Shown piece after piece: positions 24,488 through 33,364 of a stretch of DNA of 64,000 nucleotides. The notes below the pieces were generated by a model, which made no database searches, was not told the origin of the DNA, and saw nothing but the letters and a program-made list of their open reading frames with translations. The translations under genes were made by a program, and so were the position numbers. Numbering within the stretch: the first letter of the stretch is position 1; the number at the start of each line of letters is the position of its first letter. Source of the stretch: Natrinema sp031626495 (GTDB taxonomy: Archaea; Halobacteriota; Halobacteria; Halobacteriales; Natrialbaceae); NCBI RefSeq assembly GCF_031626495.1, contig NZ_JAMQOJ010000001.1:372001-436000 (forward strand), read 5' to 3'.

Positions 24488-27400
24488 TCCTCAATCAGAT
24501 TGGATAGCGCATTTTCTACAAGCTCCCTCTCTGCACTGGATAAACCATAGAGCTCAAACACGAGGTCATCAATTTCATTTTCAGCTTCTTGTATTCGTGA
24601 ATCAATTTCATCTACCCGTTCCTTCACGTCTGCAAAGCGTTCCAACCCATTCCTACAACTTTCAATCTCTGGTAAGGTTAGAGATGTGAACCGGTCTATA
24701 AGAGAATTAGTCGACGTGGCAGTTTCTCGGAAGCCTGCAAACCCGCCCGCCTCATCAACTGCTAGTGGGATGAACTCTTTGAGGAGAACCATCTCGATGT
24801 CTGACAAATTAGTGAACTTCATGGCAGGCATCAAGTCGGTTTCAGTATAACCCCATTGATCAGTCTCAAAGTTCTCAGGTTCTGTCGGTTTATACCTAGC
24901 AGAGGAGTAGAGGACCAAGTTGTCTCCATCCTCTTTCAGTTCGATACTGCCAACACGTAGACTGTCTCTTTCATCCTCTGTGTCAGTAAGAATTGAATCA
25001 GAAACGTCTTCAGGTGGGAAATAAATGTCTCCGAGGGTTTCACCATCTTCATACCCGCTAAGATAGTCAAGTAAATTGAGATTGAGATTCCTTCGTTCAT
25101 CATTCAAATCTAGCAATTCCTGTGAAAGTTTCTCAATTCGCCCAGCGAGTTCTCCTTCGCTATTCCCGTCTGATCCATAGACACGCTCGGACGGGTCTAC
25201 TTCCTTGATTGGCAGATTACCGACGTATTGGGCTTTTGGTCGAAGATAACCGCCTCTCGCCTTGGCACACTCAACAGCAAGAATCCATTCTAGCAGGGCT
25301 GAATTTAGCAACCCAAGATAGTATCTATCCGATGATTGGAGGATGAATCCAGTAGTAGTCACCACACTCCCACTTGTATCAATCGTATAATGTGCACGTC
25401 GTGAGATGTCTGGGTAGACGATTTTCTCCTTGGATGGGTCAACATTTTTATTCACTTGCTGGAGCTCGTACCACTCCATTTCCCCCTTAGGATATTTGTC
25501 CTCGATGATTGCTCGACTCACCAAGTCCTCCTTGTGCTGCTCTAGGTACTGTTTGGTCACTTCGTAATCTTCCAAATTCGCAACTTCAACCCCATTATCT
25601 GTCCGCTCATAGGGGTACATTATATAACTCTCTGGTTTGGGTGATCTGAACCTCTTGATCTCCTTCCCAAAGATGATCGGCCGGAAGAGTTCAGTGTCTT
25701 CTGTTTCACCGAAGAGGTCAGTCAGCTTCTCTTCGTCAATTATGAGTACCTCATTGAGTCCGGACTTCACCCCCACAAGGGGATCTCCAATTGCTTCGAC
25801 TACTGGCCTACCAATATCTGAGATTCGGTTCTTCAATTCACGCTCTTCTTTCCCCAAGAATGTCCACTCATCTTTAGAGAGGTCTGACTGATCTACATCC
25901 TTTTTAACTTCTTCAACCCTTTCAGGAAGTGAAGAGAAGCCCAAATCATCAATTTTGGCATATTTGAAATCGTCAGTTGGGGAGCTAGTGGAAAGGACCA
26001 TAATAGCAGGGTATGCGCTCACGTCTGGCCCGAAGACAGGAAGGTCTTGGAAGTCAATGAATTCCTCAATTTGATACCCTCCCACAAGATTTCTTAGCCC
26101 CTTCCCAGACTTAACCTTCGTAAATTTGTGGGAAAGAATGTATGAGAGGCGACGATTCTCTCCAGCCAACTCGATTGCCTGCTCTACAAAGTAGGCGTAG
26201 ATGTCTGCACGGCCGTGATAGACATCAAACTCTTTCTGGAGGTAATCTTTGAGTTGAGTGATTAACTCTTGGCGAACATATGGAGGGTTACCTATTACTG
26301 CATCAAAACCAGGGACATTAGCACTCTGTCCATCTTCTTGATAATATACTTCAGGGAACTCTAACTTCCAATGGAAGTAATTATCATCGTCGGCCCATTT
26401 TTGTGCATCTTGGAACCACTGCATCTGTTCAATTTCTTCCCACTCGTCGTCGTCTTCCAACGCTGCGGCCATCCGTTCATATGCATCCGATGGAAGATTA
26501 TCTAGTCCGAAGTCTTCGGCAGTATGGACATTCGCCATCGCTTCAAGCCGTTGTCGAAGCTTGTTCCGCTCAAACTCGTCGTACTTGGACTCCATCTCCT
26601 TGACGTCCGCAAGTTCCTGATTCTCGATGGCGATGAAGTCCTCGTAGATCCGCATCAACTGCTCAATTGTCCCTTTCCGGGCTACACCGAAGTCTGCAAG
26701 CGAAGCGTTCTGACCGTCGCCACCGCTATCTGATTCTAGTTCCTCGATTTCCTCGATGTCGCTCCCGACAAGCGAGTTACCGGTCTTCAGGTGGTGATCA
26801 AGGAATGCGAGCGGCTGTTCAGCGGCGAGCGTTCGCAGCCACAGAGATACCTTAGCTAGTTCGACAGCAAGCGGGTTCAGGTCAACTCCATAGATACAGC
26901 GCTGGGCGACCTGTCGACGTGCCCAGTTGATGTCATGTTCCTCATCGACGGTTTCAATGCCTTGCTGCGCAGCCTGTTTCTCCTGAGCGTCGATAATCTC
27001 GCGGGCCAAATAGTCGATAGCACTCGTGAGGAAGTGTCCGCTTCCCATTGCTGGGTCAAGGATCTTCAGGTCGAACACGCGCTCGGCAAACTCCGCAGCG
27101 AAGCCACGGTCACCCCGGGCGTTCTGACCGGCTAGTTCTTCCCGGATGTCGTCCACCAGCGGTTCAAGTGTGTTCTCGACGATATACTCGACGACGTACT
27201 CGGGCGTATAGTACGACCCAGTAGCCTTCCGTTCACCGCTGCCTGTCGTCAGGTACACTTCGCCCTCCTGCACGACGACATCATCACCCTCGTTGGCGCT
27301 CACGTACTCGCCATCGTCGAGAGCTAACGGCTCCTCGGCAATGTTGAGCTGATACTCCAGCAGTCCCTCGTAGATGCTTCCCAAGTGACGTACGTCAAGC

Positions 27401-28665
27401 GACGAATAGTCGACGAATATTTTCCCACCACCATTGGCGTTCTCGCTACGAGTGAGAAGGTCGATGACTTTTGCAAGATAGGCGTCGCCAACGTCGTGAT
27501 TGGCGAGGAACTTCGCCTCGCGGCTGTCGTCCTCGTCAGGATCGGTACGGAACAGCCCACCGTTGTACGCCGGGATGTAGAGATCCTCTTCGGGAATTCC
27601 GCGCGACTTGCTCCCCTTGTCGATGAGCGTGAAGAGCTCGTCCAGACGAGACTGGAGGTTATCCTGCCAGTCGCGATACTTCGGGTCTGCACTATCGAGT
27701 TCCTCGGCAATCTCCTGCTTGAGCGAGTTCAAGCTGTACGACTGCTCGTAAATCTCGTTATTCGTATTGAGCAGGTCGCGGCCCTCACTCTCAGCATAGA
27801 GGACGAAGATGAGCCGATAGAGATAGATGAGCGAGCTGTCGTGGATCAGGTCAAGGTCGTCTTCGTCGAGATCGTTGTCCGGGTACTGAAGGAACCCTTC
27901 TGAGAGGATCTTGATTGCCTCGTAGATGTTGTCCTGAAGGTCCTCCCCCAATTCCTGAGCGAAAACGTTAGACTCGTCGTAGACGTCGTCGAGGAAACTA
28001 TCTCCACCAGTGTCCTCGAGGAAGGCTTCGTGGCGGAAGAAGAGGTAGAAATACTTGAAGTCCTCGAGGTCGCCCTTTTCCAGCACGGTCGGAAGGTCAA
28101 TCTCGTAGTAAGAGTCTAGCCGGTGGCTCGTCGGAGCGTAGTAGAGCCGCCACTTCTTCCCGTCTGTGAGCACTGCCCACCGTGCGGGCGTCTCCTGGAG
28201 GTAAACGTGGATCTGGTAGCTGGGGTTCTCGAAGTCGCGCTCGTGTTCACCACTCCCACGAGTGTCGAGGGGGCGCCCCCAGCGCTTAGCGTCGGCGACG
28301 GCGACAGAGTCCTTGTAGAAGTCACCACCCTCTTCGCGACGTTCGAACGCCTTGCGGGCGGCGTCTTCTGTCTCGAAGAAACCGTAGTCCGGACGTCGCT
28401 GCGTACGACTGGTACTTTCCTCAACCTCGAACGGAATGCCCAGCTTCCGGAACATTGGCCGGATGAACTTCTCCTCGAGCTGGGACTCGTTCCGCTTCGG
28501 AGCCGTACTCTTCTCTCGCTCCCAGAGGTCTTTGATGTCCTCGTAGGCCTCTTGGAGTTCCTCATCACTGACCTGGTCCCACTCTTCGGTCTCGGGGAGG
28601 TGTTCGTCGAGATAGTGGTTGGAGAACAGGTCTCGGTTCGTACGGTAGGTGAGTGCTGTCTGCAT
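24484..28665 (-). CDS. Nuclease-methyltransferase fusion (Type IIG-like)
   Basis: A 1393-aa protein. The N-terminus looks like a PD-(D/E)XK nuclease: Glu65 in QLEEKF, Asp93 in RPDYGFF and DAK at 125-127 (VAVADAKRWG), followed by VYLQ and WAVLTDGKKWRLY, the usual type I/IIG HsdR-N-like layout. The Eco57I-type adenine-N6 methylase has motif I DPAMGSGHF (537-545) and motif IV NPPY (793-796). The C-terminal part (950-1393) resembles target-recognition and coiled-coil regions. Base composition drops after the catalytic core, and the recognition half is AT-richer, which suits frequent exchange of specificity. It should modify, and perhaps cut, a specific DNA site with the coupled helicase. Confidence 0.9.
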   Translation of the reverse strand: MQTALTYRTNRDLFSNHYLDEHLPETEEWDQVSDEELQEAYEDIKDLWEREKSTAPKRNESQLEEKFIRPMFRKLGIPFEVEESTSRTQRRPDYGFFETEDAARKAFERREEGGDFYKDSVAVADAKRWGRPLDTRGSGEHERDFENPSYQIHVYLQETPARWAVLTDGKKWRLYYAPTSHRLDSYYEIDLPTVLEKGDLEDFKYFYLFFRHEAFLEDTGGDSFLDDVYDESNVFAQELGEDLQDNIYEAIKILSEGFLQYPDNDLDEDDLDLIHDSSLIYLYRLIFVLYAESEGRDLLNTNNEIYEQSYSLNSLKQEIAEELDSADPKYRDWQDNLQSRLDELFTLIDKGSKSRGIPEEDLYIPAYNGGLFRTDPDEDDSREAKFLANHDVGDAYLAKVIDLLTRSENANGGGKIFVDYSSLDVRHLGSIYEGLLEYQLNIAEEPLALDDGEYVSANEGDDVVVQEGEVYLTTGSGERKATGSYYTPEYVVEYIVENTLEPLVDDIREELAGQNARGDRGFAAEFAERVFDLKILDPAMGSGHFLTSAIDYLAREIIDAQEKQAAQQGIETVDEEHDINWARRQVAQRCIYGVDLNPLAVELAKVSLWLRTLAAEQPLAFLDHHLKTGNSLVGSDIEEIEELESDSGGDGQNASLADFGVARKGTIEQLMRIYEDFIAIENQELADVKEMESKYDEFERNKLRQRLEAMANVHTAEDFGLDNLPSDAYERMAAALEDDDEWEEIEQMQWFQDAQKWADDDNYFHWKLEFPEVYYQEDGQSANVPGFDAVIGNPPYVRQELITQLKDYLQKEFDVYHGRADIYAYFVEQAIELAGENRRLSYILSHKFTKVKSGKGLRNLVGGYQIEEFIDFQDLPVFGPDVSAYPAIMVLSTSSPTDDFKYAKIDDLGFSSLPERVEEVKKDVDQSDLSKDEWTFLGKEERELKNRISDIGRPVVEAIGDPLVGVKSGLNEVLIIDEEKLTDLFGETEDTELFRPIIFGKEIKRFRSPKPESYIMYPYERTDNGVEVANLEDYEVTKQYLEQHKEDLVSRAIIEDKYPKGEMEWYELQQVNKNVDPSKEKIVYPDISRRAHYTIDTSGSVVTTTGFILQSSDRYYLGLLNSALLEWILAVECAKARGGYLRPKAQYVGNLPIKEVDPSERVYGSDGNSEGELAGRIEKLSQELLDLNDERRNLNLNLLDYLSGYEDGETLGDIYFPPEDVSDSILTDTEDERDSLRVGSIELKEDGDNLVLYSSARYKPTEPENFETDQWGYTETDLMPAMKFTNLSDIEMVLLKEFIPLAVDEAGGFAGFRETATSTNSLIDRFTSLTLPEIESCRNGLERFADVKERVDEIDSRIQEAENEIDDLVFELYGLSSAERELVENALSNLIEE

Positions 28666-28668
28666 GTA

Positions 28669-28860
28669 TTAAGCCGGTGTAACGATGATGAATTCGTCTG
28701 CGTCCTTGCTGTCGATGAGCGCGTGTGCGATTTCCTTTGCGTCGACGACATCGACTTCGACCGCGTCTCCGATGTCGACGCCGAGTTTGTCGAGTTCAGA
28801 CCCGGAAACGTTGATCCGTCCGGACTGTCCGGTGTTTCGCCCGATTTTCTTCCGGGTCAT
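28669..28860 (-). CDS. AbrB/SpoVT-like small DNA-binding protein
   Basis: A 63-aa protein with a basic start (TRKKIGRNTGQSGRINVSG) and the swapped-hairpin pattern LDKLGVDIGDAVEVDVVDAKEI typical of AbrB/MazE-type domains. Such proteins are antitoxins or local repressors. Its stop is 3 bp before the methyltransferase ATG and its start 48 bp after the HNH stop, so it lies within the same transcript. No toxin partner of MazF/VapC type is visible next to it; control of the R-M genes is the likely role. Confidence 0.7.
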   Translation of the reverse strand: MTRKKIGRNTGQSGRINVSGSELDKLGVDIGDAVEVDVVDAKEIAHALIDSKDADEFIIVTPA

Positions 28861-28908
28861 TCGTTATGCGCTCGAAGTGTTACTGGGAATATATAGTCTT
28901 TACTTAGT

Positions 28909-29637
28909 CTAGTAGAAGTCGAGTGTAGTTTGGTACTCTGCATCGACCCATTTCCAAAACCCCTCACGATCGTCGTAAATGACCTCACCACTCTGGACGT
29001 CATGACCGTGTGATGCCTCGTGACAATCGCTGCAAAGAGTAGCTAAGTTAGTTCGATCAGCGGACCCGTCTTGGTTAGCAGGGATGATGTGATGAACGAC
29101 AAGATTGCCGTCGACCCCACATCTGGCGCACTCGCCATCTTCTTCTACGATCTTATCGCGCTTTGCGGGCGAGAGCTTTGATTCCTCGTACGTACTCCAC
29201 CAGTCTTTTTTGCGGGCGGTCTCTGTCTCATCATCATACTCGAATTTTGCGGCGTGACTATGACTGCATCCCACGATTTCTGCAACTCGACTCGTGCGAA
29301 TGTCGCCCTCGAATGCTTCCAGTATACCCAAAACCAGTGTCTTGTATTCAAGATCGAATTCTTGGACCCAGGCTTGGAATTCACGCTGTAATTTCTGGTG
29401 TCTTGCTTGAGTGTGATCGATCGCTCGCGACAGCTGGTCGTATTCTTCACCTTGGATGTCGTCCCAGTATGCTAATCGCCCAGTTTCTTCTTGAACGCGC
29501 TCTTCGACTTGCGATTCATATTCTTGGCGAGCACTCTTTGCGTCTGTTATCGATGCTTGCGCTTCAGAAAGACGATCTCTCCACTCTTCGACGCCTCTCC
29601 TAAACTGTTCCCTCCCACCAGTTCGGCTATCACTCAT
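28909..29637 (-). CDS. HNH endonuclease
   Basis: A 242-aa protein. The first half is a charged coiled coil (SEAQASITDAKSARQEYESQ) leading to a helix-turn-helix-like region (IRTSRVAEIVGCSHSHAAKFEYDD). The C-terminal HNH domain has CARCGVDG, LVVHHII with the HH pair, TNLATLCSDCHEASHGH with the second zinc pair and final His. It is therefore a metal-dependent nuclease with a zinc-ribbon HNH fold. I chose the ATG at 29637; a GTG four codons earlier is possible. It lies in the minus-strand run upstream of the R-M-like genes and could be the nuclease of the system. Confidence 0.88.
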   Translation of the reverse strand: MSDSRTGGREQFRRGVEEWRDRLSEAQASITDAKSARQEYESQVEERVQEETGRLAYWDDIQGEEYDQLSRAIDHTQARHQKLQREFQAWVQEFDLEYKTLVLGILEAFEGDIRTSRVAEIVGCSHSHAAKFEYDDETETARKKDWWSTYEESKLSPAKRDKIVEEDGECARCGVDGNLVVHHIIPANQDGSADRTNLATLCSDCHEASHGHDVQSGEVIYDDREGFWKWVDAEYQTTLDFY

Positions 29638-29684
29638 TATCTGCTTCACCTACTGAGGTGCCTTCGCAAACGAACACCGCGAGT

Positions 29685-30212
29685 CTACGCCTGCTCGATT
29701 GAGACGTCCCATCCCTCGTGTTCCTCATCATCCATGTATTCGAAGTGGTTTTGGGCCTGTTCGTAAGTATCCATACCTCTGAACTGGAAGAAGGGAGCAT
29801 CGCATGCAGGGCACGTCGGTTCATCAGCGAAGTTGCTGGGGTTGCCGCTGGTGGTCTGCTGTCCTTCAGCTGCCCGCATTGCACGGCCCACATAGTTCGT
29901 ATCACCTGGAACGAATTGGTTATCGATCTGGGTCATCAGGGCCAGAGTCCAATCTCGGGCGTCAGCTTCTGAGGTAATCTGATCTACTGGGTCAAAGAAA
30001 TCTTCCACGCCGCCAAACCCGTCAGCAGCCCATTGAAGGGAAATACTGTAAAATAAGTCTGTATCTGCTTCGGGATTCATCTCATCTGCATCCATCCCGA
30101 GTACCGAAACTTCGACATCGAGATACTGGTGGCGGTATGTCCACGTTGGTGACGGGTTTTCTGATACTCGATACTCCTCCCAATCCCGTGGCAGGTCTTC
30201 AATCAGACTCAT
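29685..30212 (-). CDS. Unknown protein, first gene of the R-M-like run
   Basis: A 175-aa acidic protein. It contains a Trp-rich N-terminal half (WEEYRVSENPSPTWTYRH, SLQWAADGFGG) and a C-terminal CPACDAPFF knuckle, which lacks a clear second zinc pair. No family is recognised. It begins the 9.2-kb minus-strand gene run, and an AT-rich gatagtataga on the minus strand about 30 bp upstream is a plausible TATA box. The HNH gene starts 47 bp after its stop. Confidence 0.6.
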   Translation of the reverse strand: MSLIEDLPRDWEEYRVSENPSPTWTYRHQYLDVEVSVLGMDADEMNPEADTDLFYSISLQWAADGFGGVEDFFDPVDQITSEADARDWTLALMTQIDNQFVPGDTNYVGRAMRAAEGQQTTSGNPSNFADEPTCPACDAPFFQFRGMDTYEQAQNHFEYMDDEEHEGWDVSIEQA

Positions 30213-30365
30213 ATAGTGCTCATCTCAGCCACCCAACTTCTATACTATCATTCTCTATGCCACCCTTTACCAACCCCCTTACCCTTTTACCGGTGTTGTG
30301 TCTAGACCTGGGCGCCTTGGGTGTTCATCCACCAGTGAACGCCCGCCACAGTTCGCAAAATAACC

Positions 30366-30575
30366 ATGCCAACGAAAATTCGCACGAATCCCTGTGACCA
30401 CGAAATTAGCATTGAAACAGACAACGTTAGCACGCCATTCTCGTTGGAATTCAACGAAAACGAGCGTGCCGTTGCCGTCCAGAAACGGACTGACATCAAG
30501 AAAAAATTCGGTATCGACCTTGACACAGCCTTTGAATTTGAAGTAGACGAAGAAGATGAGGGTGGTTCGGAATGA
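30366..30575 (+). CDS. Small acidic protein of a two-gene unit
   Basis: A 69-aa protein starting MPTKIRTNPCDHEISIE and ending in a Glu/Asp tail. The sequence reads as short beta strands followed by a charged helix (VQKRTDIKKKFGIDLDTAFEFEV). The last third is vaguely AbrB-like, but no clear family is assigned. It is divergent from the R-M-like run and overlaps the following gene by 4 bp (ATGA), so the pair is co-translated. A toxin-antitoxin or regulator pair is possible but unproven. Confidence 0.55.
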   Translation: MPTKIRTNPCDHEISIETDNVSTPFSLEFNENERAVAVQKRTDIKKKFGIDLDTAFEFEVDEEDEGGSE

Positions 30576-30865
30576 CGGCGCAGAGTACGCGTTGGTTCGA
30601 GTACGACGAGCCGACCGGGAACGGGCGTGTCAAGGCAGTCATTCGGACGACATACCAGACCGGACCAAACGAGCGTTCGCGTGATGATGACGTTCAGCAC
30701 GGCACCGTCGGATACGACGCACTCGAGGTGATAGACGAGAACGAAGAGGTGCAGCACCACACTCACGACGACGGTGCGGTAATGCTCTCTGGGCTCTCCG
30801 TGGACGCTGAGGAAGAACTGCTGGAGACTTTCGAGCCCATCGATATGGTGGAACAGATCCGATAG
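30572..30865 (+). CDS. Unknown protein paired with the preceding small gene
   Basis: A 97-aa acidic protein with a WFEYDEPTGNGRVKAVIRTTYQ beginning and a HHTHDDGAVMLSGLS segment with a His cluster, ending EPIDMVEQIR. Its start overlaps the stop of the 69-aa gene. No known domain is recognised. Confidence 0.55.
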   Translation: MTAQSTRWFEYDEPTGNGRVKAVIRTTYQTGPNERSRDDDVQHGTVGYDALEVIDENEEVQHHTHDDGAVMLSGLSVDAEEELLETFEPIDMVEQIR

Positions 30866-31318
30866 TGAGTTGATAAGGGCTTTCAGCGGCTATGGCGCTA
30901 GTTTTGTCTCTATTTAGTTATTGACAGTGCCAGGATCGTTGACCACGCTCGAAGTCTGTTAATCAAATACACTGTCGTTGTTAGCCTGTGTAGGATTTGT
31001 CTCCGGGATGCCGCCACCACTGCGATCGGAGCAATTGGTGGAAACAGTGTTCTGTTAGAGTAACATTGCTAAGGTATAGTCGACCGGCTGAACACCGCTG
31101 ATACATTACTCGTCACAATCGGGGATGCGGCCAACGCATTTGATCATGCCATTGAGGATGCTTGTTGAGCAGTGAGGATTCCGCCAGGTACAGATGGGGT
31201 TCACAGAAGAGTAGTGAATACAGAGCTTAATTACGACTTCATTTAGTGCTGGGGAAACATAACGAGCCCAGCGAGTAGAGAACTGATGGTCCCGGACTCA
31301 GGTACAACCTGAAACCAT
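30866..31318. other. Gene-poor stretch with a decayed reading frame
   Basis: No complete gene is seen. On the plus strand, 31070-31170 encodes a peptide fragment including TLLVTIGDAANAFDHAIEDA before a stop, with another stop shortly upstream, which looks like a remnant of a lost gene. The DNA is AT-richer than the chromosome. Confidence 0.35.
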
Positions 31319-32479
31319 TCACAGTATGTCATCGGTCGTTTCTGCTTCCTTGAATCGGCCCAACTCTGTATAGCGTAGTGAGTAGGGTACTCGACTTTCG
31401 TACTCAATTGGGTCTTCTAACTCGTGCAACGAACCCGGTTCGAACACGACGACCTGCTTGTTTTCATCGAACTCCGCTTGATCACCCACGTAAGACTCCA
31501 GTGTCCGAGCGAGAGTGGCTTCCGTCGAGGAAACAATCTTCTTCACACGAGCCACGTAGCGTATCTGCTGGACGTCATCGGAGATGTACATCGCTACATA
31601 CTCCGGTTGCTGGTTGATGTGAACGAAGCCCCACGCATTGTTCTCCTTCAGGAACTCAACACCGGACGTCTGAGATGGGAACACAGCGACCGTGGTATCA
31701 TCATCCCCTCTCAACTCGTCTCGAGAGATGGTCCCCTGTACTGCGTTCCCGCCGGTCTGTGGTCCTTCCCACTCTGTTCCGGCTGTACCGCCCCCGTCTG
31801 TAGACCCGCCTTCTATACCGCTATCGTCTTCACGGAACTCAATAACGTCTTGAATCAGCCCGACCAGTTGTCCGACATCTACTGCGTTGATCGGGAGCAA
31901 GACATCAACGACCTGATCGTGCCGAAGCCCCGAATCTTCCTGAATTCCGAGTAAATCAAGTAAACGCTGTGCAGTTACCACTCGCATCCGCTCCCGGTAC
32001 TGAGACCCGAACACCGTCTGTGCAACCGTCTCGACATCTCCCTCACCAATCACGTACAGGCCGTAGACTTGTGACCGGTCAATGCCTTCTTCGGTCGTGA
32101 GTTCGTCCATATAGTCGCCTGCCTGTCCCGGATCTATTGAGTAGGCGGTCGTCTTCTTCGTCTCCACGACGAGGTGTGTGTCGTCTTCAGTTGCCGTCGA
32201 GACCCAGTGACCGTCGTATCCGATTGTGTCGCTTCGACCCTGATAGACGCCGTATTCAACTTCGAAGCCAAGACGTCGCCCGATGTTATTGACGAGGTCT
32301 TGCAGGGCGCGGTTGTGGTACTGTTCAGTTCCTTCCATCGCCTCAAGCAGATATGCTTCGATCTCCTCAGTTGTGGTCTGTTCGTCCTCGATGATCTCCC
32401 GGAATTGTTCACTTGCCCGAGAACCGTCATTCCAATCGCCAGCGAGACTGACGATTCGGTCCAGCGTGAGTTCGACCAT
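31319..32479 (-). CDS. PD-(D/E)XK nuclease-like protein with C-terminal extra domain
   Basis: A 386-aa protein. Residues 50-110 have the restriction-nuclease pattern: helix with Glu (EQYHNRALQDLVNNIGRRLGF), Asp89 (GYDGHWV) and ExK at 106-108 (LVVETKKTT). This is a plausible PD-(D/E)XK active site. A Gly/Ser-rich linker (about 218-245) joins a second domain of about 120 residues with WGFVHINQQPEYVAMYIS and RYVARVKKI, beta-rich and possibly a PUA/EVE-like fold, an uncertain guess. It stands alone with its own upstream gap. Restriction of modified or foreign DNA is the most likely role. Confidence 0.65.
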   Translation of the reverse strand: MVELTLDRIVSLAGDWNDGSRASEQFREIIEDEQTTTEEIEAYLLEAMEGTEQYHNRALQDLVNNIGRRLGFEVEYGVYQGRSDTIGYDGHWVSTATEDDTHLVVETKKTTAYSIDPGQAGDYMDELTTEEGIDRSQVYGLYVIGEGDVETVAQTVFGSQYRERMRVVTAQRLLDLLGIQEDSGLRHDQVVDVLLPINAVDVGQLVGLIQDVIEFREDDSGIEGGSTDGGGTAGTEWEGPQTGGNAVQGTISRDELRGDDDTTVAVFPSQTSGVEFLKENNAWGFVHINQQPEYVAMYISDDVQQIRYVARVKKIVSSTEATLARTLESYVGDQAEFDENKQVVVFEPGSLHELEDPIEYESRVPYSLRYTELGRFKEAETTDDIL

Positions 32480-32764
32480 GTTGCTTCGTTTCAGACAGCA
32501 GGTATATAGAAGTCATCAAGCCACTGTATTCAGAACGCGGTTTCTGGCAGCAACCAGAAAAGTGGACTACAGCTTCGGTAATGCCTTAGCCTATACTGAT
32601 TGTTTACTCTCGGGGCCGAGGGGTACGTTGCCACAGTAGTGGTCTTGGAATTGCTCGTGACTTCCTCGAGGTGTATTTGGTGGACTAGTTGAGAAGCAGA
32701 TAATCCCCATCCATGGAGAGTCCTGCTCTACAGTTTAAGTGTGAGGACGAGACAAATACAAGGT

Positions 32765-33124
32765 ATGAGCCAACTCAAGCTCTTCGACTCGGTTCTTCAT
32801 GAGTTTGACATAGGCGATCGGATGAACATCGGTTTCGAAGGAAAGACTGTAACAGGGATAGTCATCTCGAAGCGTCGCGTGATAAGGGAACTATCTGAAC
32901 CACATAGCTACACCGTATATGTCGAGGAAACAGATGGGCAGAGGTGGAGCCTCAGAACGAATGCGGAGGAGGACGACGTCAAACTCAGGTTTGCGGTCGG
33001 GGAAAGTTCGGGAGAGAGGCCTGCATTGGATTCTGTCGAATGGGAAACGAGAGGAGTCGTCGATAAAATCGAATTCCTCGAGAACGCGAAGGATGACAGT
33101 AGAGTGCCTTCACGGTTCAAGTAG
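32765..33124 (+). CDS. Unknown small beta-rich protein
   Basis: A 119-aa protein starting MSQLKLFDSVLHEFDIGD. It reads as a small beta barrel (IGFEGKTVTGIVISKRRV, YTVYVEETDGQRWSL) with a polar tail. No family is recognised. An in-frame ATG eight codons earlier exists, but the sequence before 32765 looks like leader DNA. It is isolated, between the nuclease-like gene and the short recombinase. Confidence 0.5.
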   Translation: MSQLKLFDSVLHEFDIGDRMNIGFEGKTVTGIVISKRRVIRELSEPHSYTVYVEETDGQRWSLRTNAEEDDVKLRFAVGESSGERPALDSVEWETRGVVDKIEFLENAKDDSRVPSRFK

Positions 33125-33194
33125 CGGTGAATAGCCGAAGTCGGGAATCACTCAGACTTAAACTCGACACCCTGCTACGTCTGATTGAGCCTGC

Positions 33195-33353
33195 TTATCC
33201 TCCACCAGGGAGATATTGGGATCTTGATTCCCGGGCTATCTGAGTGGGGAGATTCAAGAAGATGACGTCAACCTCACCGAGGGCTTCTTCGATTGCTTCA
33301 ATCCGCTTCTCGGGACGAGTCATGTGATAGCCACCAGCGATGTAAAGACACAT
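33195..33353 (-). CDS. Possible 52-aa peptide downstream of recombinase
   Basis: A short frame on the recombinase strand, starting MCLYIAGGYHMTRPEKR and continuing with the amphipathic IEAIEEALGEVDVIFLN before a low-information tail. The first 35 residues look protein-like; the rest may be read-through into a remnant. It begins 11 bp beyond the recombinase stop. It may be a truncated gene. Confidence 0.3.
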   Translation of the reverse strand: MCLYIAGGYHMTRPEKRIEAIEEALGEVDVIFLNLPTQIARESRSQYLPGGG

Positions 33354-33364
33354 TCAGTGGTCGC

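Noticed and set aside
20979..28665. Calling the methylase-helicase pair DISARM or BREX
   Set aside because: No DrmA, DrmB, DrmC, PglZ or BrxC-like protein is seen; only the helicase and methylase resemble parts of those systems.
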